Positions 12,973 through 25,400 of a DNA stretch of 64,000 nucleotides are shown one piece after another. Made by a program: the position numbers and the translations under genes. The notes below the pieces were generated by a model. The model did no database searches and was not told the DNA's origin. It saw only the letters and a list, made by a program, of their open reading frames with translations. The stretch lies in the NCBI RefSeq assembly GCF_010389155.1, contig NC_057761.1, positions 58,216,587 through 58,280,586 of the forward strand, in the 5' to 3' direction. How positions within the stretch are numbered: position 1 is the stretch's first letter; the number at the start of each line of letters is the position of its first letter. This DNA comes from Erigeron canadensis (lineage: Eukaryota > Streptophyta > Magnoliopsida > Asterales > Asteraceae).

Positions 12973-13254
12973 GGTTGCGTTTGGTTCACATAATCTGATG
13001 GAATTGGAATTGAATTCCATTCCTTAGTGAGTTTGGTTGCACAAAGAATAGGGAATCTCATTCCATAGGAATGTAAACATTCCATCATTTGATGGAATCT
13101 CCATTCCTTAGGGATAGAGGAAGGAATTTCATTCCTTCCATCACTTGAATTTTCAAAAAATCAAAAACATTCCGTCAAATTCCATTCCTTCAAATTCCAA
13201 TTCCTTTGAAAGATTCCATTCCTTCCCAAAACATTATGTGAACCAAACGCGCCC
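12973..13254. mobile_element. Tourist-like (PIF/Harbinger) MITE
   Basis: A 282-bp element has terminal inverted repeats GGTTGCGTTTGGTTCACATA on the left and the complement of GGGCGCGTTTGGTTCACATA on the right. It is flanked on both sides by TAA (12970-12972 and 13255-13257), the 3-bp target duplication of this superfamily. The inside is rich in repeats of the TTCCATTCCTT type. No coding capacity. Confidence 0.8.
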
Positions 13255-13423
13255 TAAGGAATTCAATGAGTATTTTATTATTTTTGATATTATTTGATTA
13301 AGTTGGTTTATTTTACAAACATATACAATGTATGGAGGTTTATTAAAATAAAATATAATAATAATTATTTATTTAAGTATTCTTCTTCTTCGTCTTATTA
13401 TTATTATTATCATTATTATTATT

Positions 13424-13671
13424 ATAATCCCTTATTAAGGGAACTAGCTTTAACTAACTAAGAACCTAATAAGCCTAAAATGTCCATCAACTTAATACAT
13501 CTTTCTATACTCACATCTACAGATGGACTAAACTACCCTTACGAAAAATTTACACCCCTAATTTTATCTCCCAAATCTATCTCTATCACACATAAAAAAT
13601 AAAAAAAAACCTAGCTTTCTCAGGCGATCGTTCTCCCCCAAGCTGCAGCAACGCGCGGGCACAAGGCTAGT
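13424..13671 (+). mobile_element. Short non-autonomous Helitron
   Basis: The 3' end shows a GC-rich hairpin-like stretch (CAACGCGCGGGCACAAGG) followed by CTAG and a host T, as Helitrons end. The 5' part (TATAATCCCTTATTAAGGGA) is also seen in part near 54727, and the 3' end is shared with the copy ending at 17673, so these form one family. The left edge is approximate. No replication or helicase gene is present. Confidence 0.55.
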
Positions 13672-13766
13672 TATTTATACATTGGTGTATCAATTAATAT
13701 TATATATAACTAATATATGTTTAAAAAAAAACTTTTACGTTAAAGAAAATAACGTCTAAATTAATA

Positions 13767-14022
13767 CTCCCTCCGCCCCATATTAAGTGTCTTAATTTGA
13801 CTTTTTGAGTTTTTTTTTTTAACTTTGACCGTAAATATTTTTGTTTGTGTTATATAACACTTGATATAACATATATGAATTAATTGAGTTTTAAGTGTAC
13901 TTTTCATTAATATAACTTTAATTAACTAATATATAACACAAATAAAGAAATTTACGGTCAAAGTCGGAAGAAATATACTTAATTAGTCAAAAAATAGGAC
14001 AATTAAAATAGGACGGATGGAG
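13767..14022. mobile_element. Stowaway-like (Tc1/mariner) MITE
   Basis: A 256-bp element is flanked by TA on both sides, with ends CTCCCTCCGCCCCATATTAA and, on the other strand, CTCCATCCGTCCTATTTTAA. Inside are mirrored TTTGAC/GTCAAA and GTTATATAACAC segments. Such elements move with mariner-type transposases. This one codes for nothing. Confidence 0.8.
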
Positions 14023-14432
14023 TATTATTATTATTATCAATATCGACTATTACATATTATTAAAATATGGATGGAGAACCTTTTTATATAAATAAATATT
14101 TTGATTAGATAACCACCTCATGTATTGCTTTTCCATAACGAGAAATTGAGAATTACGGGTATGTATTAGTGGGGAAGAGAATCATGCATTAATGGATAAT
14201 GATAGTTATTAGCTATTACCCTCAATTTACTCTATAATGCTTCATTACTCTCCTTTGGTATTGATTAACTCTTATTTTTTTAACCAAGCATAATATTATT
14301 TTTTTTATCATCATACCCATTACTCACCCTCAAATACATCCAACCAAGCACTCCCTAAACTATATATTGTAATATGTTTCAATGATTAAAAGACATATCT
14401 AACTTGAAGATTTTAAAAAATATGCTAATTAC

Positions 14433-15181
14433 TAGGGGTGTTCATCAAACCGTCAAAACCGGATCAAACCGGGGTACTTGGATTGGTTTGGTCGGATTGA
14501 GTTGTTAAAGCCTGGTCTAACGTTTTAATTTTTGAAAAACCGGGTTCCTTGGTCCGGTTACGGTTTGAGCAAAACGTAAACCGTCAAAAACCGGATCAAA
14601 AGATATATATGTATGTATATAATATATTTACTTCACATATTTATCAACTTTTACCGAAGATATTCTACTTACATATTTTAATATTATGCGCAATATATTA
14701 TCAGGTATTTTAGTTCAGATATACTCCATTATAAAAAAAAAGTATATTATGCGCAATATACTTTTTCTTTCATTCTTTCCTATTTTTAGTTTATCCTTTT
14801 ATTTTTTTCATCTTCATTACTCCACTATTTTCCACTCAAAGATCAAAATTATAAGACTCGAGTCCTTTATCACCTTTAATATTTCATATTTTGTGAGTAT
14901 AAAACACAATATAATTGTAACTTTATTAGTTTTTTTATTAATAATATTAAGATCATAGTGTTCGTGATATTTATTTGAGTAATAAAAGAAAGAAAAAATA
15001 TATATATATGGAATATATATGCATAAAATTATTTGGGGATAAAAATGAAAAAAAAAATCACGAAACCGGTCAAACCGGACCGACTTACATGGTTTGGTTT
15101 GGTCCGGTTTGACAACACACCTGGTCCGGTTTTGTTTGAAATAAGTTGAAACCGGACCAAACTGGACCACGAACACCCCTA
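14433..15181. mobile_element. Non-autonomous hAT element
   Basis: A 749-bp element begins TAGGGGTGTTC and ends with its complement GAACACCCCTA. An exact 8-bp duplication CTAATTAC flanks it (14425-14432 and 15182-15189), as for hAT transposons. Both ends are rich in CCGGTTT/AAACCGG blocks. The open frames inside (about 90 and 119 codons) match nothing recognisable and are AT-driven chance frames. Confidence 0.85.
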
Positions 15182-15254
15182 CTAATTACTGGTTAAATAA
15201 AAAAAACTATCAAATACATCAATACATGTTTAGATTTATGTGGAAACATGCATG

Positions 15255-15727
15255 CAATGTTTTAAATACCAGTAACCGGCTGGTATTACCGGTAATACCG
15301 GTATCGGGGGGTACTCCGGTATTTTAAGCCCGGTATTTTCAATATTCAATACCGGCCGGTATTTCCGGTATTCCCAGTATTTTCAGGTATACCGTTCTGA
15401 TATTTCTGGTATTTTAGTTTTATTTTTTTTTTAGTTTTTTAAAAATTATTTTTATGATACCTTAATGTTATTTTTATGTTGTTTGTGAACTTTAAAACTT
15501 ATATTTTGTTATAAAATACTTATTTTGTATTATTTTTGTATGGATTATACTTGTATTTTGACTATTTTCGTTAAATTATAACAAGTTTTGTAATATTTTT
15601 ATAAAAAAAAGTAAAATAATATAAAATAGTCGTATCGGCCGGTATTTCCGGTAATACCGATAGTACCGTCAATACCGGAAAGTTTTTCAACACCGATATA
15701 ACAAAAATACTGGTTTTTAAAACATTG
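15255..15727. mobile_element. Non-autonomous hAT element
   Basis: A 473-bp element has ends CAATGTTTTAAATACC and GGTTTTTAAAACATTG and an exact 8-bp duplication CATGCATG (15247-15254 and 15728-15735). Repeated GGTATTACCGG/CCGGTAATACC palindromes crowd both halves. It lies only 73 bp from the previous hAT element and differs from it in sequence. Confidence 0.85.
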
Positions 15728-15735
15728 CATGCATG

Positions 15736-16641
15736 TGACTATGTGAGTTCAATAAATATTGATAAACATAAGGATGTGTAAAATGAAATAAGAATTTACC
15801 CTTAATAGTACACACTACACAACCAATATCAAATAAGATTAACTTATAAGGGAAATAAAACTTCAAACAATCCAAAACTTAAACGAAAATAATTAAATAC
15901 CAGCCAACTCTAATAACTAAAACAATTCGAGGGCAATGAGTGTTTAAATCTCTGGACTCTCCCGTATTAAGTTTATATTTTTAACCGGTACACCATAATA
16001 GTTTATATAATTGATTCAATCCGTAAACATTAAAAGTGATTATGTTCAACGTGTAAGTCATATATACATGCAATAACCTGTTAGACATAGCACTAATGAG
16101 TAATGACTGTGGTTATCATCATTTTTCCACATATATTGTTACCATTAGTCATCGCAATCATCATACCGCCGCCTCCACGGCTCCAGTACTTCCGCTCTAG
16201 TTTCAATTACGCAAGTTATGTTAGTACTAGTAATTAAGTATAAATGGATAAATAAAAAAGATTTTTTTATGTTCGTATTAGTTGAAGATGATAACTAAAT
16301 GTAACTGTTTAACTAGATTTTTTTACTCATGATCGGTTCCAACTATAATTTTCTTAGCTGCTCACAAAATGTTTATTCAGGAAATTAAAGACCACTCGTG
16401 AAGAAACACGTACTAGTCCTAGTCAATTAATTGATTGATGCAGGATTTAAGAATGTGAAACATGATTTAATAATCAACTATCGAGAAATATCTATTGTTT
16501 TATATGGAATAAATTTCGAGAAAGTACACTTTTATTTTTCACTATGTCATCGTGAGTTGTCACCATTTATAACAAAACTAACGTAATCGCTAATTCATGT
16601 CCACCATTCAAAATAAAAGCATTTGTACGTACATATATAAT
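15736..16641. other. Intergenic, nothing recognised
   Basis: AT-rich sequence with no open frame of family character, no RNA gene and no terminal repeats. Confidence 0.4.
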
Positions 16642-16655
16642 ATATTAATATTAAT

Positions 16656-16834
16656 AGGGGAAGGAAATATGAGGCTGTTAGGCATTTAAGTTGGGTGAAA
16701 AACCCCTCACATACCTTTTTTTAAACCATAAAAATCATGGGAGGCCAAACATTTATTCAAAATATTAAAATATTGGTATGTGAGGGGTTTTTCACCTAAG
16801 TTGGATGCATAACAGCCCCATACTCACTTTTCTC
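16656..16834. mobile_element. Fold-back MITE, Mutator-like
   Basis: A 179-bp palindromic element. The left arm (ATGAGGCTGTTAGGCA... then GTGAAAAACCCCTCACATACC) is mirrored by the right arm (GGTATGTGAGGGGTTTTTCAC... then GCATAACAGCCCCATAC). The same 14-bp AT string ATATTAATATTAAT flanks both sides. Such a long AT-only duplication may be partly chance, so the superfamily is tentative. Confidence 0.6.
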
Positions 16835-17266
16835 ATATTAATATTAATTATTTTGGTTAATTTATATTACTTTGTCGATTTCTTTGCATTCAAGTTTGTG
16901 ATAGTTGATGTTTTGTTTTCATCTATTCAAATTTCAAAGGGGATGCATAGCACGTTGCTTATGTAATTCAGCGAACATGAATCATATTTTTATCATGAAA
17001 AGTGTATAAAGGATTCTCATGACAAATAATACATAAACACAAGTAAATTACACAAATCTTGATATTGCATGTTTCTTATTCTTCTTTTGTTCAATATGAT
17101 ATTGTGATGATTGTACGTACCAATTGGATAATATTTTTGCTAATATGATAGACGATGGTACCAAAATTAGATTTGCTTGTGCCTTCGTCCTGTTAAAAAG
17201 TATTTTATTTTGAATTTTGAAAGTTTTGTATTTTAGCTTTCAACTTAAATATATATATATATATAT

Positions 17267-17673
17267 ATACTCCATTAATAAGCAAACTACCTCACCCCCC
17301 TTTTTAACACCTTTACTTTTAAAATGTCTTTTATGCCCTCCTAATTTACACTACCCTATTTTTTCTCTATCACGCTCATTACACACACATACGTTCATCC
17401 GATTTCCGATTTTCTCTCCCTCCTCCCTTCTCTGATTTTCTCCCCCCATAAACACCATCCACCACCATCCCAAATACCACCATCCACCGCCGCAATCCAC
17501 CTTCTATGTACGCTATCCCCCATAAACACCATCCACCACCGCCCCAAAAACCACCATCAAACCACCATCCACTGCCGCCGACTTATTTTTTTTTCTTTTT
17601 CATCGCCGCCGCCCCACAAACCACCGGCGTTTTTTTCTTGTTCCCCGCTGCATCGCGCGGGTACAACGCTAGT
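17267..17673 (+). mobile_element. Short non-autonomous Helitron
   Basis: The 3' end reads CCCCGCTGCATCGCGCGGG, a stem-loop, followed by TACAACG and CTAGT, which fits a Helitron 3' terminus. The body is rich in CCACCATCCACCACC strings. It shares its 3' end with the copy at 13424-13671. The left edge is approximate. The frames at 17217-17841 run across the element and are not genes. Confidence 0.6.
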
Positions 17674-17968
17674 ATATATATATATATATTTAAGCATGTG
17701 TTGAAACCCTCACAACTATTTACGAGTATTACTTTGCTTAACTTATGTCAAGGAGATAACGGTAGGCTATTCGATAAAAGTTATATGGAAACACATTTAA
17801 AACTCAATCAATTTATATCACTTTTATTAATATTCATATAACATAAATAAATGTATTTAAGATCACAATTGGAATTTTTTTTTTTTGAATTAGAACATAT
17901 TTAATAAGATAGAGACATAAAGTGAGTAATATGTTTAGTTTAAATTTTAAACTTATCTTTTTGGTGTA

Positions 17969-18470
17969 TTGTAACTAACTAGTATTATTGTATTTAAGTA
18001 AATTGTGAGTGTAATTTTCTTTGATTGTATCTTGTAGTATTTTTAGTTTGACTTTTAAAATATTTTTTTTTGAATTTTGACTTTAGTTAATTTTAGTTGT
18101 GTTATATAACACTTGATATAAAATATGTGAATGAATTGTATTTTTATGTCATTTTCGATGATATAGATTTCATCAACTATTATATAATACATACGAAAGT
18201 ATTTATGGTCAAATTGTAACTAACTAGTATAATTATCTTTAAGTAAATTTTGAGTGTAACTTCCTTTGATTGTATCTTTTAGTATTTTCAGTTTGACTTT
18301 TAATTTTTTTTTTAAATAAAAATATTGACCTTAATTAATTTTAGTTGTGTTATATAAAACTTGATATAAAATATGTGAACCAATTGTGTTTTTTATGTAA
18401 TTTTCAATGATATAAATTTCATCAACTATCATATAATACATATAAAAGTATTTATAGTCAAAATTAAAAA
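17969..18470. repeat. Tandem duplication, period about 245 bp
   Basis: The unit starting TTGTAACTAACTAGTAT at 17969 begins again at 18214. It contains GTTATATAACACTTGATATA, also found inside the Stowaway copy at 13767-14022. The unit is therefore probably an old MITE-derived segment duplicated in place. The copies have diverged by scattered substitutions and small indels. Confidence 0.6.
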
Positions 18471-18640
18471 AAAATACTTTAAAAGTCAAATTAAAGTAAG
18501 TGGATTTTAAATGGATATAGTAAACTAGTTAACTCGATTCAACCCAACCGTTAAACCCGTTGTTTTTGACAACTTGACCAATTTATGTAAAACTGGTTTT
18601 TAAAACAATTACTACGAGTTGTATTATAATGGGAATAAAA

Positions 18641-19368
18641 ACTATAAGAGTTTTTTTTCCAAATTAGTATAATGGGTAAAATTATTTACCAAAATAATAT
18701 AGTTTTAAAAATATTTATCATTATGGGTTGAACTTAATTTTATATTATATCTATTATATCTAAAAATAAGTAAAAGATCCTTAATCACTGATTAAAAGAT
18801 TACCGCGTTTACTTTCATGTAATCCTATTTGGATGGCTAAGTTCATCAAATTACAATCAAACTGAACAAATCGTTTGTTTCAATCTTATATATACAACAT
18901 TTTTTTAAAAATTAATATCTCATTATATACTAACTATTAGTTATCACATTTTGAGGTTAATAATCACTAGTAAGTATATTTTTATGTATAGATGAAACAC
19001 TTACATCAAATTAACAATTGGTTTTTAGTGTATTTTTTTTATTACGAATATGTTCAATTAACAAAGAACATCCCGACTAGTTTATTAGACCCTGCACCAA
19101 TTATAGTTACAAATTTGTATGGAAAAAAATTCATGATTTGAAATACTTTTTAAAAATTTTTCAACTTAATAAGTATAATAATATCAAATTAGATATAACC
19201 ATAAATTTTTTAAATTATACTAATTTGGTAAATAATTTTACCCACTATACTAGTTTGGATAAAAAAACACAAAATAGATTTGAAAATTATACTATTTTAG
19301 TAAGTATTTTTGAAACTATACTAATTTGGTAAATAAAATTTTCCATTTAGTAAAAAACTCTATAAAAA
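18641..19368. repeat. Inverted-repeat element
   Basis: The left end (ACTATAAGAG, T-run, CCAAATTAGTATAATGGG) is mirrored near 19215-19368 (complement of TTTTTATAGAGTTTTTTAC and two blocks of the CCAAATTAGTATAGT type). The phrase TGGTAAATAATTTTACCCA recurs in inverted form. This looks like an old transposon with long, internally repeated terminal inverted repeats. No clear target duplication. Confidence 0.5.
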
Positions 19369-20066
19369 CATGCAATTACTCAAACGGCAAACGCCACTCA
19401 CAAAAAACAAAAACTAGAACAATAGATACGAAGTTACAACATAAGAAAAAAAGTTGACTTCATAAATACATGATCGACAACCATGTGACAATATCAAAAG
19501 CCTGAAAGAGCACAATTCTATACAAAGATAACACCTCTCAATGGGCTCATCGGTTGAGGAGAGAAGAACCATCGGTTGGAGATACCAACGTCAGGTTTTT
19601 CACTTGGGGGTGTCGGTTTGGCACTTCATTATTGCGACGGGGTGGGGATGAAGCGAGTGAGTCCCTTGTGTCATTGGTTAGTAAAAACAAAGATTTTTTC
19701 CGAAAAATAATGTCACCGTTTTGTTTTTTTTTTTAAATCCTTTTATCCCACAAATACACATTCATCATACATTTTTTTTAACTACAAATTGTCCACTAAG
19801 ATGGCAAAGCAAGCACACACAAAATGAAAAGATTTTTCAATGATCAAGCTCACACTGGCTCTCTTTTAAATTTATGTTATGTGGATTTGACATGTTTGCT
19901 TTGATCGTACGAGTTTAAGTCACATTTAATGAATTGGATTTGTTTAATGATTTATTCTAAGATAGAGCTCCTAGCCTCCTAGCTAGGAAGGTGTTTAGGT
20001 CCTAACATTAATTACAACTAATAAAATAAAAAGCACAACTTATTAAAATGACGCCTGGTAACCTGA
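19369..20066. other. Intergenic, no gene seen
   Basis: No supported coding frame. The slightly GC-richer patch at 19540-19680 gives a 60-codon open frame with no family character. Confidence 0.35.
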
Positions 20067-20154
20067 CCACCTTTTTGGTAATCCGACCAGACTTTTTGCA
20101 GCGACCCTCGTTGCAAAAAAGTAGCAGTGGTCGGGTTACCAAAAAAAGTGGTGG
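20067..20154. repeat. Short strong hairpin
   Basis: GGTAATCCGACCA pairs with TGGTCGGGTTACC, and the inner ACTTTTTGCAGCGA pairs with TCGTTGCAAAAAAGT around a CCC loop, with an outer ACCACC...GGTGGT extension. The arm is about 35 bp. It may be a tiny fold-back MITE or a small-RNA source. Not a protein gene. Confidence 0.5.
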
Positions 20155-20639
20155 GGATATGAGGGGCGATTAAAATCTAATTCTAATAAGATTTAAGTTA
20201 ATAGTAATAATAATGGGGTATTATCAAGCTGACTGACAAAATTTATCGAGAATGGGAAACTTTTATGTAGTTGTTTAGATGTCCAATTGGAAAGAAAAAG
20301 ATAGGAGATATCAAAAACTTTTAATAAAGAACATTGAATGAGTATTCGGGGCACTTCAAGGTTTTTGCGGAATAACGACAACCCCGATACGGTCATATAA
20401 TGTCAACAAAATACGACTAATCATATCCTCTTGTGTGTTTTTACTTTTTACACAACATAATTACCGATGAATTAAGTTTAACATGACGTTAGTGTTTATA
20501 GTGGTGAGCTGGTTTAATAGTGTTGGATGTGAGACCCAACTATAAGGAGGGAAGTGACATTTCACTGTTTGGAGAGACGTGAGTAAAAGATATACAGTAC
20601 CTGAAGGGTTATTTAAGAATTAATAAAAAAAAAACGTTA

Positions 20640-21415
20640 AGAACTATTCTGTACTACATATTTCTCTTATCTTTCTATCTCTTCAATTAAATAATAAAAT
20701 TCGTCCAAATCATTCAAAATGATTTATCTCACAAACCGTAAATTGTTAGACGAAACAAAAAGTATTGATAATCTTAAAATTTCGTCATCTTTTATTAGAG
20801 ATCCAATTCGATATACTTTTGACAACTTTTTAATTTTCGTTTTTTCCCCTTGTACTTGTGTACCTACACATGTGTAAAATCATTGTTTTTAAATGTAAAT
20901 TAGTAAATGAAAATATGTACACAACAATGAAAGTTAAAGGCGGAGTCCGTTAATCCATGGCGGAGCCATGGTGGCCAAGGGCGGAGCCCGTTAGTCCATG
21001 ACGAAACCAAAACGGCTAAGGGCGGAGCCCGTTAGGTAGATCACTAATCACCGCTCACCCCCAATGACCTATCACACTATGACCTATCACCCTCAATGAC
21101 CTATCACCCCCACCAGCTTTGGTTTATGAATATCCTTAAGGGCGAAGTCCGCTCCGAATCATAATTTTTGTTCAACCTACACCTGTGTAAGTAAGTTATG
21201 TGTAAGTACCAGAAAGAAAACGAAAATTAAAAAGTTGTCAAAAGTATATCGAATTGGATCTCTAATGAAAGAAGACGAAATTCTAAGACTACCCATGTTT
21301 TTTGTTTCGTCTAACGATTTACGGTATGTAAGATAAAATATTTTAAATGATTTGGATGAATTTCCATATTTAATTGAAGAGAGGGAAAGAATGTGTGATC
21401 CAGAATTGTTTTTGA
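20640..21415. repeat. Large fold-back inverted repeat
   Basis: Arms of about 235 bp (about 20640-20875 and 21180-21415) are reverse complements at high identity; for example GAGATCCAATTCGATATAC on the left faces GTATATCGAATTGGATCTC on the right. The roughly 300-bp spacer contains repeated GGGCGGAGCCCGTTAG and AATGACCTATCAC strings. Related arm sequence occurs in the Helitron inside lipoxygenase A (26180-26340), so the fold-back may join two opposed Helitron-derived copies. Confidence 0.7.
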
Positions 21416-21476
21416 GTTTTTTTTTTTATAAGTTCTCAAAATAACCCACCCCTACAGTACCACATATATATACATA

Positions 21477-22063
21477 CTAGGTTTTTTACCCGCACGATGT
21501 GCGGTAGTTATATTAATTTTTTAAAACTTTTAATATTGACATTAATAAATTTACAATGAGCTACATTTAAATACCAAAATACTGAAATAGTATGCAATTT
21601 TAATCTAATACTTAAGTCATTTTCGATAGTCGGATCCATAAAAAAAACATGCTTGGATGAATGGACAAAGAACATATTATATTAGATACAAAATGAATAG
21701 CTAAAACAAATGAAAACAGCCTGAGCAAACTTTCATATAATCACCATTAAAAAAACGAAAGGAACCTCATATAAATGTTGAATAAAAAAGATAATGAAAT
21801 ATCATTAGGTATATACGTGATTTTTTAAACTAAAGAGAAAATATCATTTTATATAATGAGAAGATCTTAGATTCTTACAATATATTTATTTATTTATTTT
21901 AACATATATACCTTCATTTGTTTTTTAAATATATAGTTTATTTAAAAAAAATATGGAGTTCACACATAGGATAAAATCTTATGTGACAATTTTTTAAATT
22001 AGTTTTAGATTGCAAGAGGGCTTTAAAGTGCTTGGTTAACTATTGTTTTATAAGAGTTATAGA
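21477..22063 (-). mobile_element. Non-autonomous Helitron, minus orientation
   Basis: Read on the minus strand it begins TCTATAACTCTTATAAAACA and ends CCGCACATCGTGCGGGTAAAAAAC, a hairpin, then CTAG. It has host A and T at the borders and no target duplication, as Helitrons insert. Its 587-bp size and ends match the copies at 58.6-61.3 kb. It ends about 210 bp before the TATA box of lipoxygenase A, so it may supply promoter sequence. Confidence 0.7.
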
Positions 22064-22273
22064 TATATATATATATACCATAAACATGTTAAATAATTAA
22101 AGGGAAATGATATTCTTACAACATAATTTGGCAATCTACAACAATATTCGCATTATACAGTTGTACCCTGTGCAATAAAATTTGTATCTTTGTTTTAGAT
22201 GACAAAATTATATTGTAAGAATATCACTCCTAATAATTAAAAGGATCGACATGTGTATTGTACGTACGAGAAG

Positions 22274-22280
22274 TATAAAT
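22274..22280 (+). promoter_or_regulatory. TATA box of lipoxygenase A
   Basis: TATAAAT lies 160 bp before the chosen start codon and predicts a leader of about 130 nt. Confidence 0.45.
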
Positions 22281-22440
22281 TTAAACTTATACAATATCTT
22301 CCTTATTTTGATATTGTCCACAAGTTTTATAAGTACGTTTGTCTATATATCAAACCATCCCAAACATACTAAACATACTGATTAGATTTCGTATGTATAG
22401 TACTTCACAAGTCGTCTCAAACCATATTTTTCCAATAAAC

Positions 22441-25400
22441 ATGCTGAAACCTCAAGTGCATCACCACCACTCAAACTCTACTCATCATCACCAATCCTTA
22501 CTTTCTCGGCAGTACAACTCGTTTGCTGCTGCCGGAGATGGGGGCACTTATTGTGGCGGTAGTGGAAGCACCGTCGCCTTCCTTTCTATCAATAAGAAGC
22601 CTTTTGAACAACCTACCAAAAGACCCGGTCCTAACTTCCATGCAACGCGACCAATTAACTATCAAGTTATTAAAGCCGTTGCAGCTGACCAATCTGGGGC
22701 AACGACTATGACCACGACCACGACCACAACCACGTCCACCACAACCAAGGTGAAAGCCATAATAAAAGTTCAGGTAACAATGGGTGGGCTCTTAGCTAGC
22801 ATAGGGCTCACCAAGGGACTTGACGATATAACGGATTTGCTAGGCAAATCCATTCTTATGGAGCTTGTTGCAGCTGAAGTAGACCATAGTAAGTAGTCGA
22901 GATGCACCTTGAACACAATATAATTATAACATGCACATTAGTACAAATTATATATTACAAAAGCAAGCTTTAAACAGTTACTATACCAAAAGTTTTTCTA
23001 GCAAAAAAAGGATATATACCAAGTTTAGTTTCAATAGTTTATAAGAAAAGGTAATTATTATATCTATCTAATATGTATGTTTTAAAAGAAAATTAAGCTA
23101 GATAATATATAATCTAAAATTTCCTAACTTGGCAACCAAATTTAGTACTTTAACAAGATTCATTTCATCATATCGTTACCAAGAAACGGTAGTTAATCAA
23201 CGTTGGTAATAATAATTGATAAACTGTTTAATTGTTGTGTAAATAATTAAAGCGACGGGGGAAGCAAAGGATACAATCAAGCAATACGCACACTGGTCGG
23301 GGTTAGATACCCGAGACGTAAAGTATGTGGCGGAATTCGAGATCCCCGAACAATTTGGGGAGATTGGAGCCGTACTGATCGAAAATGAACATCACAAAGA
23401 GATGTATTTGGAGACGATCGATATCCAAGGCTTTCCCAATGGAAATCTTACTTTCAATCCTAACTCTTGGGTTCATTCCAAGTTTGATAATCCTGAAAAA
23501 CGTATTTTCTTCACTAACAAGGTTTGGCCTTTATATTTTATTTATTTAATTAATTAAATTTTTTTTTTTTTGAGATACGTTATTGTTTGATATATGTTCG
23601 TTAACATACCTTTTTGCCATGACAGTTATACTAATTAATATTTTTTTTCTTTAAAATGGATCATTGGATGATGAATAATATGATAGACAATAATTAAAAT
23701 AAAATGAAATGATTAATTAGCTAGTAAACTATTGAAATGTGAGTTTTCTGAATTTTTGTTGGTTTACATGATTTGAATCCGCAAAATTTGATGATTACAA
23801 TCACAACACAATTTTTATCTGACACCTTTTTATCTGAACATACGCACATGCCTTGAACTCTTAGACCATCTTTAACTAACCACACTGATTTTCAGTTTAT
23901 TGGTGATACGTCAGCAATACACTGACTCACCATACTGAACAATTTTCATTATTAACCCCCACACTGAAATCTCAGTTTATTGGGACCACATCATCATTTT
24001 TTTTTATCAATATTAAATATATTAAAGTTAAAAATACACAAACATATTTTTTTTAATAGTAATAAAATTTATATATGCATAAATTTCTATTTCTTAATAA
24101 GTATTACCTACGAGTATATTAAAATATAAGGAAGTAGCATTTGTAAAAAATCTTTCAAAACTTTTATATTTATTTTGTATATAGATGAAAGTCCAGGGGC
24201 TACATTGAAAAAAAAATATTAAATACATACATCGAAATTTGTAGTTAAAGTCGTCTTCTTCGTAAACCCTTTATCTGCAAACTCTCAAACTTAACATATT
24301 TCAAACTTAAACAAATTTATTTTTTTATGATTACTGTCATCTATATGTGTATATAAATATAAAATACTCAATACGTCTAACTCATCAGTGTATTCACCAC
24401 CACTTTGAGCCAATACGCCGGCGAATACGCCGCCCCCATTAACCCAATACGCCGGGAAGTCGGCATTTTCATCTTAATACACCGGGAATACACTGGGGGT
24501 TAAAGATGGTCTTAGCATCACATGTTGTTGAATCCATATATATATGTAGGGTTGGATTTATACTCCGAATATCTTATGAACCTTAGTAAAAATAATTTGT
24601 ATTAATTATCTAACTTTTATTACTTTAAAAAAAAGAAAGAAAAAAAAAAAAGACACAAACCTCGTATAGTCGTAGTCGTATGTATATGTTCACTGGACCA
24701 AACTAACTTCAAGAGATAGACCGATAGATAATGCAGGGTCGAGGATTTGAAATAGAAATAATGGTCCCAAGGTAATTGAAATTGAACGTTACCATCAAAA
24801 CAGTACTAGCGTACTACTTATTACTTCATTCGTTTTAAAAATAGAATTTCATTTTCATCATAATTTGAAATAAGATATAAGTATCAAAACAAACGTTTTC
24901 TTACGAATGCATGTAAATAAAAATGATATTTTCCAAAAGATATTCCAATAAACATCTTCTGTAATTACGCCATTTAAATTTAAAACTTTTCAAAACTTCA
25001 AGTGTCTAAAAATAATATTGGTAAATACGTCATTTAAATTTAAAACTTTTCAAGATTTTAAGTATCTAAAAATAAAAAATATATATAATCTATCTTATGT
25101 AAAAACAAAAATTTATATGTGTAGCATCAATGGCTGAACCAAAGTTAAATATGGCATGTAGCACAAATTTTTATATCACTAATCTTATATTGGTGTATAA
25201 TAATGATAATATTAGATTATTACAATTTTTTAAACAATTTTTTCGGGTTTTATTCTTAATCTATTTATAACGAGTTTTTGACACTTTGGTTGCTTTTGAT
25301 TCTCATTCACTTGTACAAATATGTCTTTATGAGTCGTATTGTTAGCATAAAGTTTTAAAATTTAGAGTTACTTATATTAATTAATATTTATTTGACCCAT

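Noticed and set aside
14686..15176. Open frames of 90 and 119 codons on opposite strands
   Set aside because: They lie inside a hAT element and are AT-driven; no family motif.
17217..17841. 72- and 111-codon plus-strand frames rich in Pro and His
   Set aside because: They run through a CCACCA-rich Helitron and have no start context or homologue features.
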